Assembly (NCBI RefSeq): GCF_000719135.1 | Contig: NZ_JOEK01000009.1 | Location: 62,001 to 126,000, forward strand | DNA from: Streptomyces avicenniae | Lineage (GTDB): Bacteria > Actinomycetota > Actinomycetes > Streptomycetales > Streptomycetaceae | Direction of reading: 5' to 3' | Length of the DNA: 64,000 bases | Shown: positions 1-8,626 of the stretch, piece by piece | How the letters are laid out: every line of letters starts with the position of its first letter | Position numbering within the stretch: position 1 is the first letter of the stretch | Notes under the pieces: generated by a model | Databases searched by the model: none | The model's input: the letters and a program-made list of their open reading frames with translations, nothing else | What the model was told of the DNA's origin: nothing | Position numbers and translations under genes: made by a program

Positions 1-562
1 CGGGTTCACGCCGGACGGCTCTGCGCTGCTCGTCACCACGAAGAACAACGGCGACCGCGTGCTGCACTACCGGATCGACGACCGCGGGCGGCTCGCGGCG
101 CGGCCCGTCGTCACCGAACTGCCGGACGCCGCGCCGTTCGGCTTCGCCTTCGACCGGGGCGGGCGGCTGGTGCTCGCCGAGGCGGGGCCAGGCGCCGTCG
201 CGCTGTTCGACCTCACCCGCGGCGGCCGTCTGCGCCTGGTGGACGAGCAGGTGACGGGCGAGGCGGCGACCTGCTGGGTGGCCGCGGGCGGGCGGTTCTT
301 CTACGCGTCGAACGCGGGCAGCAACACGGTCACCACCGTCCGCGGCGACCGCGGCGGGAACCTGACGTCGCTGGGCAACACGCCGACGGGGACGGGGCCC
401 ATCGACGCGGCCGTGTCGCCGGACGGACGGCACCTCTACGTTCGGACGGGCGGCTCCTCGACCGTGGACGTGTTCGCCATCGGGCGTGACGGGAAGCCTG
501 CCCCGGCCGGTTCGGTGCCCGTGCCGGGCGGCGTGGGCGGCGAGGGCATCGCCGTCGTCTGA
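1..562 (+). CDS. beta-propeller (lactonase-like) protein, 3' part
   Basis: The reading frame is open from base 2 and runs off the left edge, so the N-terminus is missing. About 186 residues are visible. Repeating blade-like units end in patterns such as F-x-P-D-G, V-S-P-D-G-R-H-L-Y-V and N-x-G-S-N-T-V, as in the lactonase/YVTN family of seven-bladed propellers. The visible part would be roughly the last three blades. Family members include 6-phosphogluconolactonase-like enzymes and secreted propellers, and the substrate cannot be told from this fragment. It converges on the leftward operon that ends at 645, with a hairpin between them. Confidence 0.8.
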   Translation, partial: GFTPDGSALLVTTKNNGDRVLHYRIDDRGRLAARPVVTELPDAAPFGFAFDRGGRLVLAEAGPGAVALFDLTRGGRLRLVDEQVTGEAATCWVAAGGRFFYASNAGSNTVTTVRGDRGGNLTSLGNTPTGTGPIDAAVSPDGRHLYVRTGGSSTVDVFAIGRDGKPAPAGSVPVPGGVGGEGIAVV

Positions 563-591
563 CGGGAAGGACGGCGCCGAGGCGCCGCGCG

Positions 592-625
592 CCTGCCGCG
601 TTCCCGGGGAAGGGGACGCGGCAGG
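592..625. terminator. hairpin between convergent genes
   Basis: CCTGCCGCGTTCCC pairs with GGGGACGCGGCAGG (one G-T pair) around a six-base loop. It sits between the convergent stops at 562 and 645, so it can act for either strand. There is no clear T tract, as is usual for G+C-rich actinobacterial terminators. Confidence 0.6.
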
Positions 626-644
626 TGGGGGGACGGTCGCTCGG

Positions 645-1598
645 TCAGGAGATGCCGAGGCGGTTCATCGCCACGCAGGCGAGGGCGACGTCGCAGGCGG
701 CGACGCCCTGGACGACGCCGAGGATCGTCTCGTCCGGGTCCGTGCGGCCGGGCAGCAGACCGGCGGCCACGTCGGGCAGCGAACCGGTCAGCCGCTCGCG
801 CAGGACCGCGGGCTCCATCCCGTCCGCGAGCCACGCCCCGATCGACCCGACCTCGCGGGCGTAGTCGAGGTCGTCCACGTACAGCCGGTCGGCCGTGCGG
901 CCCGCGCCGGTGAGCACGTCGGCGGCCAGCTCGGCGCCGCCGCCGAGGCCGAGGACCGTGCCGCCGGGCAGCAGATGCCGCCCGTGCACCACGGGTTCAC
1001 GCGAGGACGTGACGGCCACCAGGATGTCGGTGCCGGGCGCGGCGGCGTCCAGGTCGGTGCCCGCCGTGACCTGCACGCCGAGCCCGGCGGCCTCCGCGGC
1101 GAACTCCGCCGCCGACTCCGCCCGCCGCGCCACGACCCGTATCTCCCGCAGCGCGAACGCCTCCGCGAACACGGCGGGCATGAGACGGCCGATCCGCCCC
1201 GCGCCGACCACCGTCAGCACGCCGCTCTCGGGGCGGGCGAGCATCCGCGCCGCCACCGCGGCGGACGCCGCCGTCCGCAGCCGGTACAGCCAGCTCTCCT
1301 CGACGGCGACCAGCGGGCGGCCCGAGTCGGTCTCCAGCACGAGGCACCAGCTGTTGCGCCCGCCGGTGTGGGTGGGGGTGACGCGCACGCCCGCCACGCC
1401 GTACCGGTCGAGCAGCGCGCCCTTCAGGCTGAAGCCGTGCGGGACGCCGCCGAGCCGGGTGATCGTCGGGGACGACAGGGAGAGACGGGCCGAACCGAGG
1501 TCGGCCCATGCCCCCTCGACCGCCTCAAGCGCGTCGGCGACGGTGATGACCGAGCGGACGTCGGCGTCGGAGACCAGGGGGATGCCGGGCGCGGTCAT
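645..1598 (-). CDS. ornithine cyclodeaminase / mu-crystallin family protein
   Basis: 317 residues. The family's substrate-side lysine lies in G-F-S-L-K-G and the conserved arginine in L-Y-R-L-R-T-A-A. A Rossmann nucleotide-binding loop V-V-G-A-G-R-I-G follows, then a D-D-L-D segment. Family members include ornithine cyclodeaminase, ketimine reductases and alanine dehydrogenases, all NAD(P)-dependent. The ATG at 1598 is preferred over an upstream start because it overlaps the previous stop as ATGA. It is the last gene of the eight-gene leftward operon. From context it may act on an amino or imino acid released by the two hydrolases upstream; the true substrate is unknown. Confidence 0.85.
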   Translation of the reverse strand: MTAPGIPLVSDADVRSVITVADALEAVEGAWADLGSARLSLSSPTITRLGGVPHGFSLKGALLDRYGVAGVRVTPTHTGGRNSWCLVLETDSGRPLVAVEESWLYRLRTAASAAVAARMLARPESGVLTVVGAGRIGRLMPAVFAEAFALREIRVVARRAESAAEFAAEAAGLGVQVTAGTDLDAAAPGTDILVAVTSSREPVVHGRHLLPGGTVLGLGGGAELAADVLTGAGRTADRLYVDDLDYAREVGSIGAWLADGMEPAVLRERLTGSLPDVAAGLLPGRTDPDETILGVVQGVAACDVALACVAMNRLGIS

Positions 1599-2698
1599 GC
1601 CGTCTCCCCCGTCCCCGCCGCACCGGCGGCCCGCACGACGGCGACGCACAGGCCGCCGCCGTCGTGCGCCTGGTGCACCGAGTTGGCCGAGATGAACATC
1701 CGGCCGGTGCCGAGCACCGAGCCCGCGACGCCGCTCATGACGGTCCTGATGTGCTTGTCGGGGTCGATGTGGCTGGTGAGGACGGTGGTGCGGGCGCCGC
1801 GCAGCGTGCCGTCGTGCCGGTGGCCCGCCTTGACGAGCAGCGCGGCGACGCGGCCGGGGTCCGCGACGGTGCCGTCCGCCGTCAGCCCGGCCCCGGCTGC
1901 GGCCAGGACGCGGCGGATGCCGGGGGCGTCGAGGACGTCGTCCAGCAGCCCGGAGGCGATCCGCAGGTCGCCGCCGGCGCCTGGCCTGTTGCCCAGCACC
2001 AGCACCTCGACGCGCGCGGCCTCCGAGCTGGAGAAGACCATGGAGCGGCGCGAGAAGAGCGTCAGGTCGCGGCCGAAGGCGCCGGAGACGACGCGGGAGC
2101 GCTCGACCTCGCCCAGGGCGAGCGCGGCGCCGAGCGCGCCGACGGCCTTGGCCTCGGCGGAGGTGACGCGGGTGGGCTCGTCGTGGCCGACGAGCGGGGT
2201 CTTGACGATCGCGAGGGCCACCTGGTCGGGCGTCAGCCCTGCGTCGGCGACGGCGTCGGTCACGGCCTGCTCCGCCAGTGCGACGTGCTGCTGCGAGCCG
2301 ATCTCACCGCCGCGCACGATGCGGCTGCGGCCGACGCCGAGGGCGAGCGTGCCGCCGCCTTCCGTCGCATCGGTGCCCACCGCGCCGTCGGTGCCGTCCG
2401 CGTCGTCGGTCAGGTCGGCGATGAGGTAGCCGAACGGCGTCATCGCGCCCTCGGCGCCCGTCGAGTGCAGGAACACCGAGCGCTCCAGCAGGCTCGCGCC
2501 GCCGTGCGCGAGGACGGCCTCCTCGGCGCGCCAGGCGGCGAGTTCGCGCGAGAAGTCGTTGACGTCGGCGTTGCCCTCGGTCTTCACCAGCAGGGCGAGG
2601 CGCCGGACGCGACCGGGGTCGAGCGCGCCGAGACGGTCCGTCAGTCCCGCGGTGTCGCCCGGCCCCGCGGTGTCGAAGGAGTCGATCCTGACTGTCAT
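1595..2698 (-). CDS. barbiturase / cyanuric acid amidohydrolase family ring-opening enzyme
   Basis: 367 residues, the usual length for this Toblerone-fold family of three internal repeats. Each repeat gives one Lys-Ser pair: Lys39 (V-K-T-E-G-N) with Ser79 (H-S-T-G-A-E-G), Lys166 (I-V-K-T-P) with the Ser223-225 cluster (V-F-S-S-S-E), and Lys290 (L-V-K-A-G) with Ser340 (S-A-N-S-V-H-Q). The family hydrolyses a ring amide of barbiturate or cyanuric acid. The gene overlaps both neighbours as ATGA. The adjacent amidase fits a ureidomalonase partner, since barbiturase followed by an amidase-signature ureidomalonase is the known end of oxidative pyrimidine breakdown. The first motif reads S-T-G-A-E-G rather than the usual S-G-G-T-E-G, so the substrate may differ. 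Confidence 0.88.
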   Translation of the reverse strand: MTVRIDSFDTAGPGDTAGLTDRLGALDPGRVRRLALLVKTEGNADVNDFSRELAAWRAEEAVLAHGGASLLERSVFLHSTGAEGAMTPFGYLIADLTDDADGTDGAVGTDATEGGGTLALGVGRSRIVRGGEIGSQQHVALAEQAVTDAVADAGLTPDQVALAIVKTPLVGHDEPTRVTSAEAKAVGALGAALALGEVERSRVVSGAFGRDLTLFSRRSMVFSSSEAARVEVLVLGNRPGAGGDLRIASGLLDDVLDAPGIRRVLAAAGAGLTADGTVADPGRVAALLVKAGHRHDGTLRGARTTVLTSHIDPDKHIRTVMSGVAGSVLGTGRMFISANSVHQAHDGGGLCVAVVRAAGAAGTGETA

Positions 2699-4176
2699 GC
2701 TGCGGTGCCTTTCGGGAGGTGACCGGTCGGGTCGGGCCAGCGGTCGGCCCAGCCGTGCGCGGTCTCGTAGTCGTGTGCGACCTTCAGCAGGGCCCGGTCG
2801 GCGCCGTAGGGGCCGATGAGCTGGAAGCCGATCGGCACCCCGGCGGCCGACGGCGGCCCCGGCAGGCTGACGGCGGGCACACCGGTGGCGTTCGCGATGC
2901 CGGTGAAGACCCGCTGGTACGGCGGGGCCAGCTCGTCGGCGGCCCAGGGCATGGCCCCGGCCACGGGGGTGAGGAGCAGGTCCGTGCCGGTGAAGAAGAC
3001 GGCCAGCTCGGCGAACAGGTCGCGGAACGCGTCGAGCGCCGCGAGGTAGTCCGCCGCGGTCAGCGAGCGGCCGTGCTCCACCATCGGGGGGTAGATGTCG
3101 CCGACCCGCTCGCGCCAGTCCTCGTGCCCTGACATGAGCCAGGCGAGACCCGTGGTGCCGATGGTGCGCCAGTGGGCGTCGAAGCGGGCGAAGTCGAACG
3201 GGACGGGGCCGGTCTCGACCAGGTGGCCGAGGCCGGTGAGGCGGTTGGCCGCGGCGGCCAGGGAGGCGGAGATCTCCGGCTCCACCGGGTAGTCGCCGAA
3301 GCGGTCCACCAGCCGGATGCGCAGCGGGCGGCCGGTGGCGAGCGGCGTGTCGGGGACGCCGAGGGAGCGGCGGTCGCGCGGGTCGGGCCCGGCGACGTCG
3401 CCGAGCAGCGCGGCGAGGTCGCCGACCGTCCTGGCGACAGGGGCCACGACCTCCAGGTCGTGGAGCACCACCGGGAGGCCGTCATGACGGGCGACCCGCC
3501 CGGTGGTGGGCTTGAGGGCGGCGAGGCCGCAGTAGGAGGCGGGCCAGCGGATGGAGCCGCCGCCGTCCGTGCCCAGGGCCACCGGGCCGACGCCCGCGGC
3601 GACGGCCGCCGCGCCGCCGCCGGTGGAGGCGCCGGTGGTGAGGGCCGTGTTCCACGGGTTGCGGGTGGTGCCGTGCAGCAGGGTGCTGACGTTGCCGAGG
3701 CCGAGGGTGAACTCGGAGACGTTCGACTTGCCGAGGATGACCCAGCCCGCGCGGCGCAGGCGCGTGACGCACAGCTCGTCGCGCTCGGGCACGCGGTCCG
3801 CGTACAGGCGGCTCCCCCAGGCGCAGGGCAGGCCCGCGACCGGGATGTTGTCCTTCACGGTGAGCGGCACGCCGTCGTGCGGGCCGAGCGGGGTGCCGCG
3901 GCGCCAGCGCTGCGTGCTGTCCGCCGCCGCGCGGCGGGCGTCGTCGAACGCGCGGTACGCGAAGGCGTTGATCCGCCCCTCGACCTCCTCGGCGCGCGCG
4001 ATCACCGCCTCGACGACGTCGGTGGGGGTGGTGGCGCCGGAGGCGTACGCGGCGGCGAGCCACCGTGCGGGACGGCGCCACAGCTCCTCGGGTGCCGGGC
4101 CGGGGCCCGGCGGCGGCACGGGCCGGGCGTGTGCCCGTCCTGCCGCCGACCGGGCCCCGGAGTGATCATCGGTCAC
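2695..4176 (-). CDS. amidase-signature family hydrolase (possible ureidomalonase)
   Basis: 493 residues. The Ser-cisSer-Lys triad is visible: Lys108 in L-T-V-K-D-N, cis-Ser184 in G-A-S-T-G-G-G, and nucleophile Ser208 in G-T-D-G-G-G-S-I-R. The family hydrolyses amides, carbamates and ureides in the cytoplasm. The start is GTG at 4176, overlapping the upstream stop as GTGA, and the stop overlaps the barbiturase-like start as ATGA. Next to a ring-opening amidohydrolase the best guess is hydrolysis of the linear ureido product. Glutamyl-tRNA amidotransferase GatA is unlikely because gatC and gatB are absent. Confidence 0.88.
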   Translation of the reverse strand: MTDDHSGARSAAGRAHARPVPPPGPGPAPEELWRRPARWLAAAYASGATTPTDVVEAVIARAEEVEGRINAFAYRAFDDARRAAADSTQRWRRGTPLGPHDGVPLTVKDNIPVAGLPCAWGSRLYADRVPERDELCVTRLRRAGWVILGKSNVSEFTLGLGNVSTLLHGTTRNPWNTALTTGASTGGGAAAVAAGVGPVALGTDGGGSIRWPASYCGLAALKPTTGRVARHDGLPVVLHDLEVVAPVARTVGDLAALLGDVAGPDPRDRRSLGVPDTPLATGRPLRIRLVDRFGDYPVEPEISASLAAAANRLTGLGHLVETGPVPFDFARFDAHWRTIGTTGLAWLMSGHEDWRERVGDIYPPMVEHGRSLTAADYLAALDAFRDLFAELAVFFTGTDLLLTPVAGAMPWAADELAPPYQRVFTGIANATGVPAVSLPGPPSAAGVPIGFQLIGPYGADRALLKVAHDYETAHGWADRWPDPTGHLPKGTAA

Positions 4177-5837
4177 TGTGCGGGCTCCAGTGTCCAGTAG
4201 AGGGTGAGGGGCTCGGGGGTGAAGGTCAGGCCGGTCACGCCCTGGGCCGAGACGAGGTTGCGGCCGGTGACGACCAGCGGGATGAAGGACGCGTCCTCGG
4301 CGGCGAGCTGCTGGATCTGCCGGTAGGCGTCCTCACGCTCGGGGCTGGGGGCGGCCATGGCGAACTCGTGCTGGAGGTCGTCGATCTCCGCGATGCTGGT
4401 GCGCGGGAAGTTGACGACGCCGCCGGTGACGCTCCACAGCTTGACCGGGGTCTTGGCGTCCTCGACGTAGGTGGACAGGCTGCTCAGGACGATGCCGTCG
4501 TCCGGGGCCCCGGCCGAGTCGGCGGTGGCGCGGCCGATGATCGAGGTGATGATCGCGGCCGAGGTCTGCGGCTGGAGCGTCACGTTGATGCCGATGGGCT
4601 CCAGGGCGCTCTTGATGAGCTGCGCGGCGGTGGCGAAGTCCGCGTTGTCGCTGGGGTAGCGCAGGGTGGTGGTGATGTCGGGGTTACCGGCCTCGTCCAT
4701 CAGCTCCTGGGCGCGCCCGGCGTCGCCGTACGCCTCCCAGGCCGGCTCGTAGCCCGCGGCGCTCTCGGCGACGTAGGAGACGGCGCGCTCGGCCTCGCCG
4801 TAGTAGACGGTGTCGAGGATCTGGTCGTACGGCAGGGCCTCGGCGACCGCGCGGCGCACCAGCGGGTCGGTGAAGGGACCGGTGTCCGAGGCGATCTGGA
4901 CGAACAGGTAGCTGGGGGTGTTGGCGTGCTCGACGCGGAAGCCCGCCTCGCCCAGGTCCTGGGCGTCGCGCGGGCTGATGCCGTACTGCGCGATGTTGAC
5001 GCTGCCGCCGCGCAGGAGCGAGGCGACGTTGCCGTCGTTGCTGACCCGCAGGTTGACCCCGGCGAAGGCGGCGGGGTTCACCACCGCGTCGGGCACGGCG
5101 GCGAGGTCCAGGGACTGGCCGGGCTGGCGGCCCTCGACGTAGTACGGGCCGGAACCGGCGACGTTCTCCTTCAGCCAGTCGGCGGCGATCGGGTCCTCGT
5201 CGGTGGCGTGCTCCAGGGCGGCGGCCGAGTCGATCACGCCGTACCAGCAGGTGCGGAGCGTGGCGATGTTGACCTCGCTCGCGGGGACCGGCTCGCCCTC
5301 GGCGTCCTGGTAGCTGATGGCGACGTGGGTGTCGTCGGGGGCGGTGATCTGGTCGGCCTCGAAGACGCCGCTGTTGTTCAGCTCGACGGCGCCGTTCAGT
5401 TCGAGGGCGCGCTGGAGCGACCACACGACGTCGGCCGAGGTCAGCGGGTTGCCGCTGGGGTGGAACGTCACGTCGTCGCGGAGCGTGAAGGTGACGGTGT
5501 CACCCTCGATCTCCCAGGACTCGGCGAGGGCGGGGGCGGCGGCCAGGCCGTCGGAGACCGCGTACCCGTCCTCCTCGACCGTCTCGTAGCCCACCAGGTT
5601 CTGGTAGACGTTCATCGCCAGTTCTTTGTCCTGGTCGGTGTTGACGTTGCCCGGGTCCATGGTGGAGATGTCGCTCGGCCAGGCGGCCACGAGCGTGTCG
5701 GGCGCCGCCGCCGAGCCCTGCCCGCCGGTGCCGCCGCCGCCCGAGGACGACGACGAACAGGCGCCGAGCAGTGCGGTGACGGTGACCGCGGCGGCACACG
5801 CCAGCAGGCGCGTGCGGCGCGGGGAGTCACTGGTCAT
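4173..5837 (-). CDS. ABC transporter substrate-binding lipoprotein, family 5 (Dpp/Opp type)
   Basis: 554 residues. It has an N-terminal lipoprotein signal with lipobox L-L-G-A-C (Cys27) and a Ser/Gly-rich linker, then the SBP family 5 fold (near residues 80-110 the D-K-E-L-A-M-N-V-Y-Q-N-L pattern; then T-F-T-L-R-D-D-V-T-F-H-P-S-G-N-P). It would be anchored outside the membrane and deliver substrate to the permeases encoded upstream. ATG 5837 is chosen because AAGGAAG lies about seven bases upstream; an in-frame start at 5864 lacks such a site. It overlaps the preceding ATPase gene by 11 bases. Family 5 proteins bind peptides, but also nickel chelates, sugars and opines, so the ligand may be a ureide. 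Confidence 0.92.
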   Translation of the reverse strand: MTSDSPRRTRLLACAAAVTVTALLGACSSSSSGGGGTGGQGSAAAPDTLVAAWPSDISTMDPGNVNTDQDKELAMNVYQNLVGYETVEEDGYAVSDGLAAAPALAESWEIEGDTVTFTLRDDVTFHPSGNPLTSADVVWSLQRALELNGAVELNNSGVFEADQITAPDDTHVAISYQDAEGEPVPASEVNIATLRTCWYGVIDSAAALEHATDEDPIAADWLKENVAGSGPYYVEGRQPGQSLDLAAVPDAVVNPAAFAGVNLRVSNDGNVASLLRGGSVNIAQYGISPRDAQDLGEAGFRVEHANTPSYLFVQIASDTGPFTDPLVRRAVAEALPYDQILDTVYYGEAERAVSYVAESAAGYEPAWEAYGDAGRAQELMDEAGNPDITTTLRYPSDNADFATAAQLIKSALEPIGINVTLQPQTSAAIITSIIGRATADSAGAPDDGIVLSSLSTYVEDAKTPVKLWSVTGGVVNFPRTSIAEIDDLQHEFAMAAPSPEREDAYRQIQQLAAEDASFIPLVVTGRNLVSAQGVTGLTFTPEPLTLYWTLEPAQ

Positions 5838-6876
5838 GGTGGTCTTCCTTGTCTCTTCGCGCATCCGCCAGGTCCGCGCTGACCTGCCGGTGGATGACGG
5901 GACAGGCGGCCTCGTGGGTGCCGCCGAAGGGCAGTTGTGGGGGACGCCCGGCCGTGCACGACTCCTCCGCCAAGGGGCAGCGGGGGGCGAGTGCGCAGCC
6001 GGGGAGCACCTCGAACGGTCCGGGGTTCTCGCCGGTGAGCCGGATCGTCCTGGTGTGTCCGCCGTGCTGGGCCACGGGGGCCGCGTCCAGCAGTGCGCGG
6101 GTATAGGGGTGGGCGGGGTTGGTCAGGACCTCGTCGGTCGTCCCGGACTCGACGACGCGCCCGGCGTACATGACCTGCACGCGGTGGGCGATGCGCCGTA
6201 CGGCCTGGAGGTCGTGGGAGATCAGCAGGTAGGCGATGCCCTGCTCGCGCTGGAGCCGCGCGAGCAGGTCGAGGACGACGCCGCGGGTGGAGGCGTCGAG
6301 GGAGGCCGTCGGCTCGTCGAGGATGACGGCCTTGGGCTGCACGGCGAGCGCGCGGGCGATGCCGATGCGCTGCCGCTGGCCGCCGGAGAGTGCGGCGGGC
6401 AGCCGGTCGAGGACGGTCTCGGGCAGCTCGACGGAGGCGAGCAGTTCCTTGATGCGGCGGTCGCGGTCGGCGGCGGGCATCTTCAGGTGGAGGCGCAGCG
6501 GTTCGTCGAGGATGGAACGGACGCGCTGGCGCGGGTCGAGGGAGCCGCGGGGGTCCTGGAACACCATCTGGAGTTCGCGGTAGACCTCGCGGCGGTCGCG
6601 GCGGTCGGCGACGGGCCGCCCGCCGAGGGTGACCTCGCCCGACGTGGGCGGGACGAGCCGCAGGATGCTGCGGGCCAGGGTGGACTTGCCCGAGCCGCTC
6701 TCGCCGACGATGGCGAGGGTCTCGCCTGGCCGCAGCGTGAGGGACACCTCGTCCACGGCGTGCAGGGTGTGGCGTCGGCCGCGGCTGCGCAGCGTGAAGT
6801 CGGTGCGCAGGTCGGCGACGGTGAGGACCGGTTCGGCCTCGGCGTGGTCGCGGGTGGTCTCCGCGGTCGTGCTCAT
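5827..6876 (-). CDS. ABC transporter ATP-binding protein (DppF/OppF type)
   Basis: 349 residues. It shows Walker A G-E-S-G-S-G-K-S-T, signature L-S-G-G-Q-R-Q-R, Walker B V-I-L-D-E-P-T-A-S-L-D and the H-loop histidine in L-L-I-S-H-D. The C-terminal Opp/Dpp extension, with Cys residues in C-A-L-A-P-R-C-P-L, is typical of the oligopeptide ATPases. It forms the heterodimeric motor with the ATPase encoded at 6873-7736. Its start overlaps the upstream stop as ATGA. Confidence 0.95.
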   Translation of the reverse strand: MSTTAETTRDHAEAEPVLTVADLRTDFTLRSRGRRHTLHAVDEVSLTLRPGETLAIVGESGSGKSTLARSILRLVPPTSGEVTLGGRPVADRRDRREVYRELQMVFQDPRGSLDPRQRVRSILDEPLRLHLKMPAADRDRRIKELLASVELPETVLDRLPAALSGGQRQRIGIARALAVQPKAVILDEPTASLDASTRGVVLDLLARLQREQGIAYLLISHDLQAVRRIAHRVQVMYAGRVVESGTTDEVLTNPAHPYTRALLDAAPVAQHGGHTRTIRLTGENPGPFEVLPGCALAPRCPLAEESCTAGRPPQLPFGGTHEAACPVIHRQVSADLADARRDKEDHHDQ

Positions 6877-7736
6877 GTCGGGCTCCCCGGGGCTTCGTCG
6901 ATGCGGTTGGCCGCGAGCAGGGTCCGCGCGTAGGCGGACTCGGGTGCGCGGAAGAACGCCTCGGCGGCGGCCTCCTCGACGACCCGGCCGTGGCGCATGA
7001 CGATCACGCGGTCGCAGGTCTCGCCGACGACGCCGAGGTCGTGGGTGACCAGGCAGGCGGTGAGGCCGTCCTGCCGTGCCAGCTCCACGACCAGCTCCAT
7101 CACGTCGGCCTGCGTGGTGACGTCGAGGCCGGTCGTGGGCTCGTCCAGGAGCATGAGCCGGGGGCGGCAGAGCAGGGCCATGGCGATCATCGCCCGCTGC
7201 GCCATGCCGCCGGAGAACTGGTGCGGGTACTGCGCCATGCGGCGGCGGGGGTCGGGGATGCGGACGCGCGCCAGGGTGTCGGCGACCAGTTCCTCGGCCT
7301 CCTTGCGCCCCACGCCCCGGTGGAGCCGGGCGACGGCGGCGAGCTGCCGTCCGACGGTGAGCACCGGGTTGAGGGAGGAGCGCGCGTCCTGGAAGACCAT
7401 GGCGATCTGGTTGCCGCGCAGTTCGCGGTAGCCGTCCTCGCCGAGGCCGATCAGTTCGCGGCCGTCGAAGCGGACGGAGCCCTGGACGGCCAGCCCCGGC
7501 GGCATGAGGCCCATGACGGTGAGGACGGACAGCGACTTGCCGCTGCCGGTCTCGCCGACGACGGCGGTGATGCCGCCGCGCGGCACGTCGAAGGTGACGT
7601 CGTGCAGGACCTGCGTGCTGCCGTGCGCGGTGTGGAAGGCGCCGGAGAGGCCGGTGACGCTGAGCAGGGGGCCCGTGTCGTCGCCGGGGGCGGGGGCCGC
7701 GCCGGTCCTGGGCGCGCTGGTGGTCTTGCCGGTCAT
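6873..7736 (-). CDS. ABC transporter ATP-binding protein (DppD/OppD type)
   Basis: 287 residues. Walker A is G-E-T-G-S-G-K-S, the signature is F-S-G-G-M-A-Q-R, and Walker B is L-M-L-L-D-E-P-T-T-G-L-D. Signature and switch are those of the DppD/OppD half. The protein is short at its C-terminus and lacks most of the Cys-rich extension seen in its partner. ATG 7736 is selected because it overlaps the permease stop as ATGA; the frame stays open far upstream without coding character. Confidence 0.94.
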   Translation of the reverse strand: MTGKTTSAPRTGAAPAPGDDTGPLLSVTGLSGAFHTAHGSTQVLHDVTFDVPRGGITAVVGETGSGKSLSVLTVMGLMPPGLAVQGSVRFDGRELIGLGEDGYRELRGNQIAMVFQDARSSLNPVLTVGRQLAAVARLHRGVGRKEAEELVADTLARVRIPDPRRRMAQYPHQFSGGMAQRAMIAMALLCRPRLMLLDEPTTGLDVTTQADVMELVVELARQDGLTACLVTHDLGVVGETCDRVIVMRHGRVVEEAAAEAFFRAPESAYARTLLAANRIDEAPGSPT

Positions 7737-8626
7737 CGGTGGTCCTCCCGGTCGGTCAGGCCGTCGCCGATCAGGTAGAAGGCCGTGGCGAGCAGGAGGA
7801 TGCCGAGGCCGGGGAAGAGGGAGATCCAGTAGGAGTCGGGGGACGTCCTGCCGCCCGCGATCATGGATCCCCACTCGGGGCTGCCCGGCTCGATGCCGAC
7901 GCCGACGAAGCCGAGGCTGGAGACGACGATGGCCACCCAGGCGGCGTTCACGGCCGCGTAGGAGATCAGCGGCATGATGCCGTTGGGGACGAGGTGGCGG
8001 GCGAGGACGCGGGGTCCGCTGTTGCCCGCGAGGATCGCCGCGTCCGTGAACTCCCAGGACTTGCGGGCCCGTACCTCGGCGCGCAGCAGGCGCAGGTAGC
8101 CGGGGAGGCCGACGAAGGCGACCACCACGATCACGTTGATCAGCCCGGAGCCCAGCGTGGTGACGAGCAGCAGGGCGAGCAGCAGCGCGGGGAAGGACTG
8201 GAGGATCTCGGTGCCGCGCATGATGACGGCGTCGGCCCAGCCGCCCCAGTAACCGGCGACGGCGCCCAGGACGCTGCCGACGACGAACGCGATGGCGACG
8301 GCGACGACGGTCAGCCACAGGTCGGTCCAGGTGGCGGCGAGCGTCTTGGAGAAGACGTCGGAGCCCGCCTGGTCGGTGCCGAACCAGTGGTCGCCGCCCG
8401 GTTCGAGGAAGGGCAGGCCGACGCCTGGTGCCTCGGGGTCGAAGGGCGTCCATATCTGCCCGACCGCCGCGGTGACCACCAGCAGCACCATGAGGGCGCA
8501 GCCGAGGAGCAGCGTGATCGGCTGCCCGGCGAGGCGGCGCTTGCGTGCGGGGGCCGCGGGGATGTCGGCGGCGGGCCCCGGCGGTGCGACCGGGTCGGCG
8601 GCGGGTATCGGGGTGGGTGCGGTCAT
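7733..8626 (-). CDS. ABC transporter permease (DppC/OppC type)
   Basis: 297 residues. A Pro/Ala-rich cytoplasmic N-terminus is followed by about six membrane segments. The family's periplasmic entry motif H-W-F-G-T-D-Q-A-G-S-D-V-F-S follows the first segment, and the EAA-type loop is near A-A-I-L-A-G-N-S-G-P-R-V-L-A-R-H-L. It pairs with the DppB-type permease. ATG 8626 overlaps the upstream stop as ATGA. Confidence 0.94.
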   Translation of the reverse strand: MTAPTPIPAADPVAPPGPAADIPAAPARKRRLAGQPITLLLGCALMVLLVVTAAVGQIWTPFDPEAPGVGLPFLEPGGDHWFGTDQAGSDVFSKTLAATWTDLWLTVVAVAIAFVVGSVLGAVAGYWGGWADAVIMRGTEILQSFPALLLALLLVTTLGSGLINVIVVVAFVGLPGYLRLLRAEVRARKSWEFTDAAILAGNSGPRVLARHLVPNGIMPLISYAAVNAAWVAIVVSSLGFVGVGIEPGSPEWGSMIAGGRTSPDSYWISLFPGLGILLLATAFYLIGDGLTDREDHR

